From: Parashewanella sp965200795
GTDB lineage: Bacteria; Pseudomonadota; Gammaproteobacteria; Enterobacterales; Shewanellaceae
Length of the DNA: 64,000 nucleotides
Direction of reading: 5' to 3'
Assembly: GCA_965200795.1 (NCBI GenBank)
Contig: CBDAVB010000003.1
Location: 124,001 to 188,000 of the forward strand
The position numbers were made by a program, and so were the translations under genes. The notes below the pieces were generated by a model, which saw nothing but the letters and a program-made list of their open reading frames with translations, was not told where the DNA came from and made no database searches. Positions 62,988 to 64,000 of the stretch are shown here, piece by piece (positions within the stretch are counted from its first letter, which is position 1; each line of letters begins with the position of its first letter).

Positions 62988-64000
62988 ATGACAACTGTAA
63001 AGCGCCCGCTGGCACTTTTGATTTTAGACGGTTGGGGTAATCGCGAGGATACCCATATGAACGCTATTTATCATGCTAAAACGCCGGTTTTGGATAGATT
63101 AAGCGCTCAGTATGCGACAAGCTTGATTTCCGGCTCAGGAGACGATGTCGGTTTACCGCACGGCCAAATGGGTAACTCGGAAGTCGGTCATATTAACCTG
63201 GGATCCGGCCGGATTGTTTACCAGGAATTAACGCGTATCAGCAAAGCCGTCAGGGATGGTGACTTCAGCCAAAATGAGGCGATGTGCGCGGCGATTGATA
63301 AAGCCGTCGCGGCGGACGGCGCGGTTCATTTAATGGGACTGTTGTCGGCCGGCGGCGTGCACAGCCATGAGGAACACATTGAAGCGGCATGTAAATTAGC
63401 GGTCGAACGCGGCGCCGGAAAAGTGTATCTGCACGCTTTCTTAGACGGTCGTGACACACCGCCACGCAGCGCCATGGACAGCTTAACCCACTTTGACGCG
63501 GTATTTGAGCGTTTAGGCGCGGGCCGAACCGCGTCTGTAATCGGTCGTTATTACGCTATGGACCGCGATAATCGCTGGGAGCGTACTGAAAAAGCCTATG
63601 ACCTTGTGTCTCAGGGTCTTGCCGAGCACCGGTATGACTCAGCCGCCGCCGCGCTCGAAGCGGCTTACGCCCGCGACGAAAACGATGAGTTTGTCGCGGC
63701 GTCCCGAATCGGCGGTGAATATAAGTTAAACGACAACGACGCCGTATTGTTCATGAACTTCCGCGCTGACCGCGCCCGCCAGCTCACCCGTAGTTTCACT
63801 GATGCCGACTTCAGCGGCTTTAAGCGTAAAATGGCGCCGGAAGTTAACTTTGTTATGTTAACCGGATACGCCGCGGATATTGACGCGCCGGCGGCGTTCC
63901 CGAAGACGGATTTAGTGAACACGCTGGGTGAAGCGCTGCAAAATCGCGGCAAAACGCAGTTACGTATTTCTGAGACGGAAAAATACGCTCACGTCACCTT
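62988..64000 (+). CDS. gpmI: 2,3-bisphosphoglycerate-independent phosphoglycerate mutase, N-terminal part
   Basis: Interconverts 3- and 2-phosphoglycerate using two manganese ions. The frame opens with ATG 62988 (MTTVKRPLALLILDGWG) and stays open to the window end, 337 codons. Metal ligand D14 is in LILDGWG, and the phosphorylated S64 lies in GQMGNSEVGHINLG. The text AFLDGRDTPPRSA and GRYYAMDRDNRWERTEKAY is typical. The full protein should be about 510 residues, so roughly a third is outside the window. Divergent from yibN, the common arrangement. Confidence 0.97.
   Translation, partial: MTTVKRPLALLILDGWGNREDTHMNAIYHAKTPVLDRLSAQYATSLISGSGDDVGLPHGQMGNSEVGHINLGSGRIVYQELTRISKAVRDGDFSQNEAMCAAIDKAVAADGAVHLMGLLSAGGVHSHEEHIEAACKLAVERGAGKVYLHAFLDGRDTPPRSAMDSLTHFDAVFERLGAGRTASVIGRYYAMDRDNRWERTEKAYDLVSQGLAEHRYDSAAAALEAAYARDENDEFVAASRIGGEYKLNDNDAVLFMNFRADRARQLTRSFTDADFSGFKRKMAPEVNFVMLTGYAADIDAPAAFPKTDLVNTLGEALQNRGKTQLRISETEKYAHVT

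Noticed and set aside
1..64000. CRISPR array, tRNA, rRNA or prophage
   Set aside because: No regularly spaced repeats, no tRNA cloverleaf or rRNA signature and no phage structural genes were seen by reading; a dedicated scan was not possible.

Overview
The window is chromosomal DNA of a gammaproteobacterium, most likely of the Alteromonadales (Shewanella/Psychromonas/Moritella-like) or a neighbouring order. The evidence is the gene set and its order: cmoA near aspS, yebC-ruvCAB, mnmA-hflD-purB, cspD/clpS-clpA-infA-bpt-aat, minCDE next to ycgL/ycgN, nhaB divergent from fadR, yeaG-yeaH-ycgB, a pst operon with long PstC and PstA, and yibN-secB-gpsA beside gpmI. FadR lacks the roughly 40-residue insertion known from Vibrio FadR, which favours a non-Vibrio lineage. 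The assignment is an inference from gene order and protein length.

Layout. 1-8.0 kb: the start of cmoA (cut by the window edge), a three-sensor-domain GGDEF protein, aspS, yebC and ruvCAB. 8.0-12.4 kb: a gene-free structured stretch, then the LetA/LetB lipid-transport operon, with LetA as two half-size proteins. 12.5-13.7 kb: a putative small membrane ORF and a lipase-like protein. 13.7-18.2 kb: rluE-nudJ-mnmA-hflD-purB, all leftward. 18.2-20.9 kb: an ISL3-family element with an IS256-family element inserted in it; both target duplications are visible. 21-28.3 kb: monomeric isocitrate dehydrogenase, cspD, and the N-degron cluster clpS-clpA-infA-bpt-aat. 28.3-32.5 kb: a glycine-zipper protein, two overlapping small membrane ORFs, an IS4-like element with a frameshifted transposase, a second IS256 copy, and a small basic protein whose last codons were cut off by that IS256. 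32.7-47 kb: nif3, an unrecognised membrane protein, minCDE, ycgL, a lytic transglycosylase homologue without its catalytic Glu, ycgN, dsbB, nhaB/fadR and the yeaG-yeaH-ycgB stress module. 48-53.5 kb: a Pho-box-controlled pstC-pstA-pstB-phoU operon in which phoU is truncated. 53.6-56.7 kb: an IS5-like element with a frameshift and a second IS4-like copy. 56.8-64 kb: GNAT, thrE-like exporter, nhaA, gpsA, secB, yibN and the start of gpmI.

The main theme is a conserved housekeeping backbone recently invaded by insertion sequences. Five IS copies from four families are present, two families in inverted pairs. The damage can be read directly: nested elements, frameshifted transposases, an IS-made new C-terminus, and a lost PhoU C-terminus next to ISs. 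Two further proteins, the GGDEF sensor and the MltB-like protein, lack key catalytic residues. I did not find a convincing wholly new multi-gene system. The best leads are the overlapping small membrane ORFs at 28.8-29.2 kb, the small ORF plus lipase at 12.5-13.7 kb, an 18-bp perfect hairpin in the nhaB/fadR intergenic region, the truncated phoU, and the ~1-kb gene-poor region upstream of pst. No rRNA, tRNA or CRISPR array was recognised.
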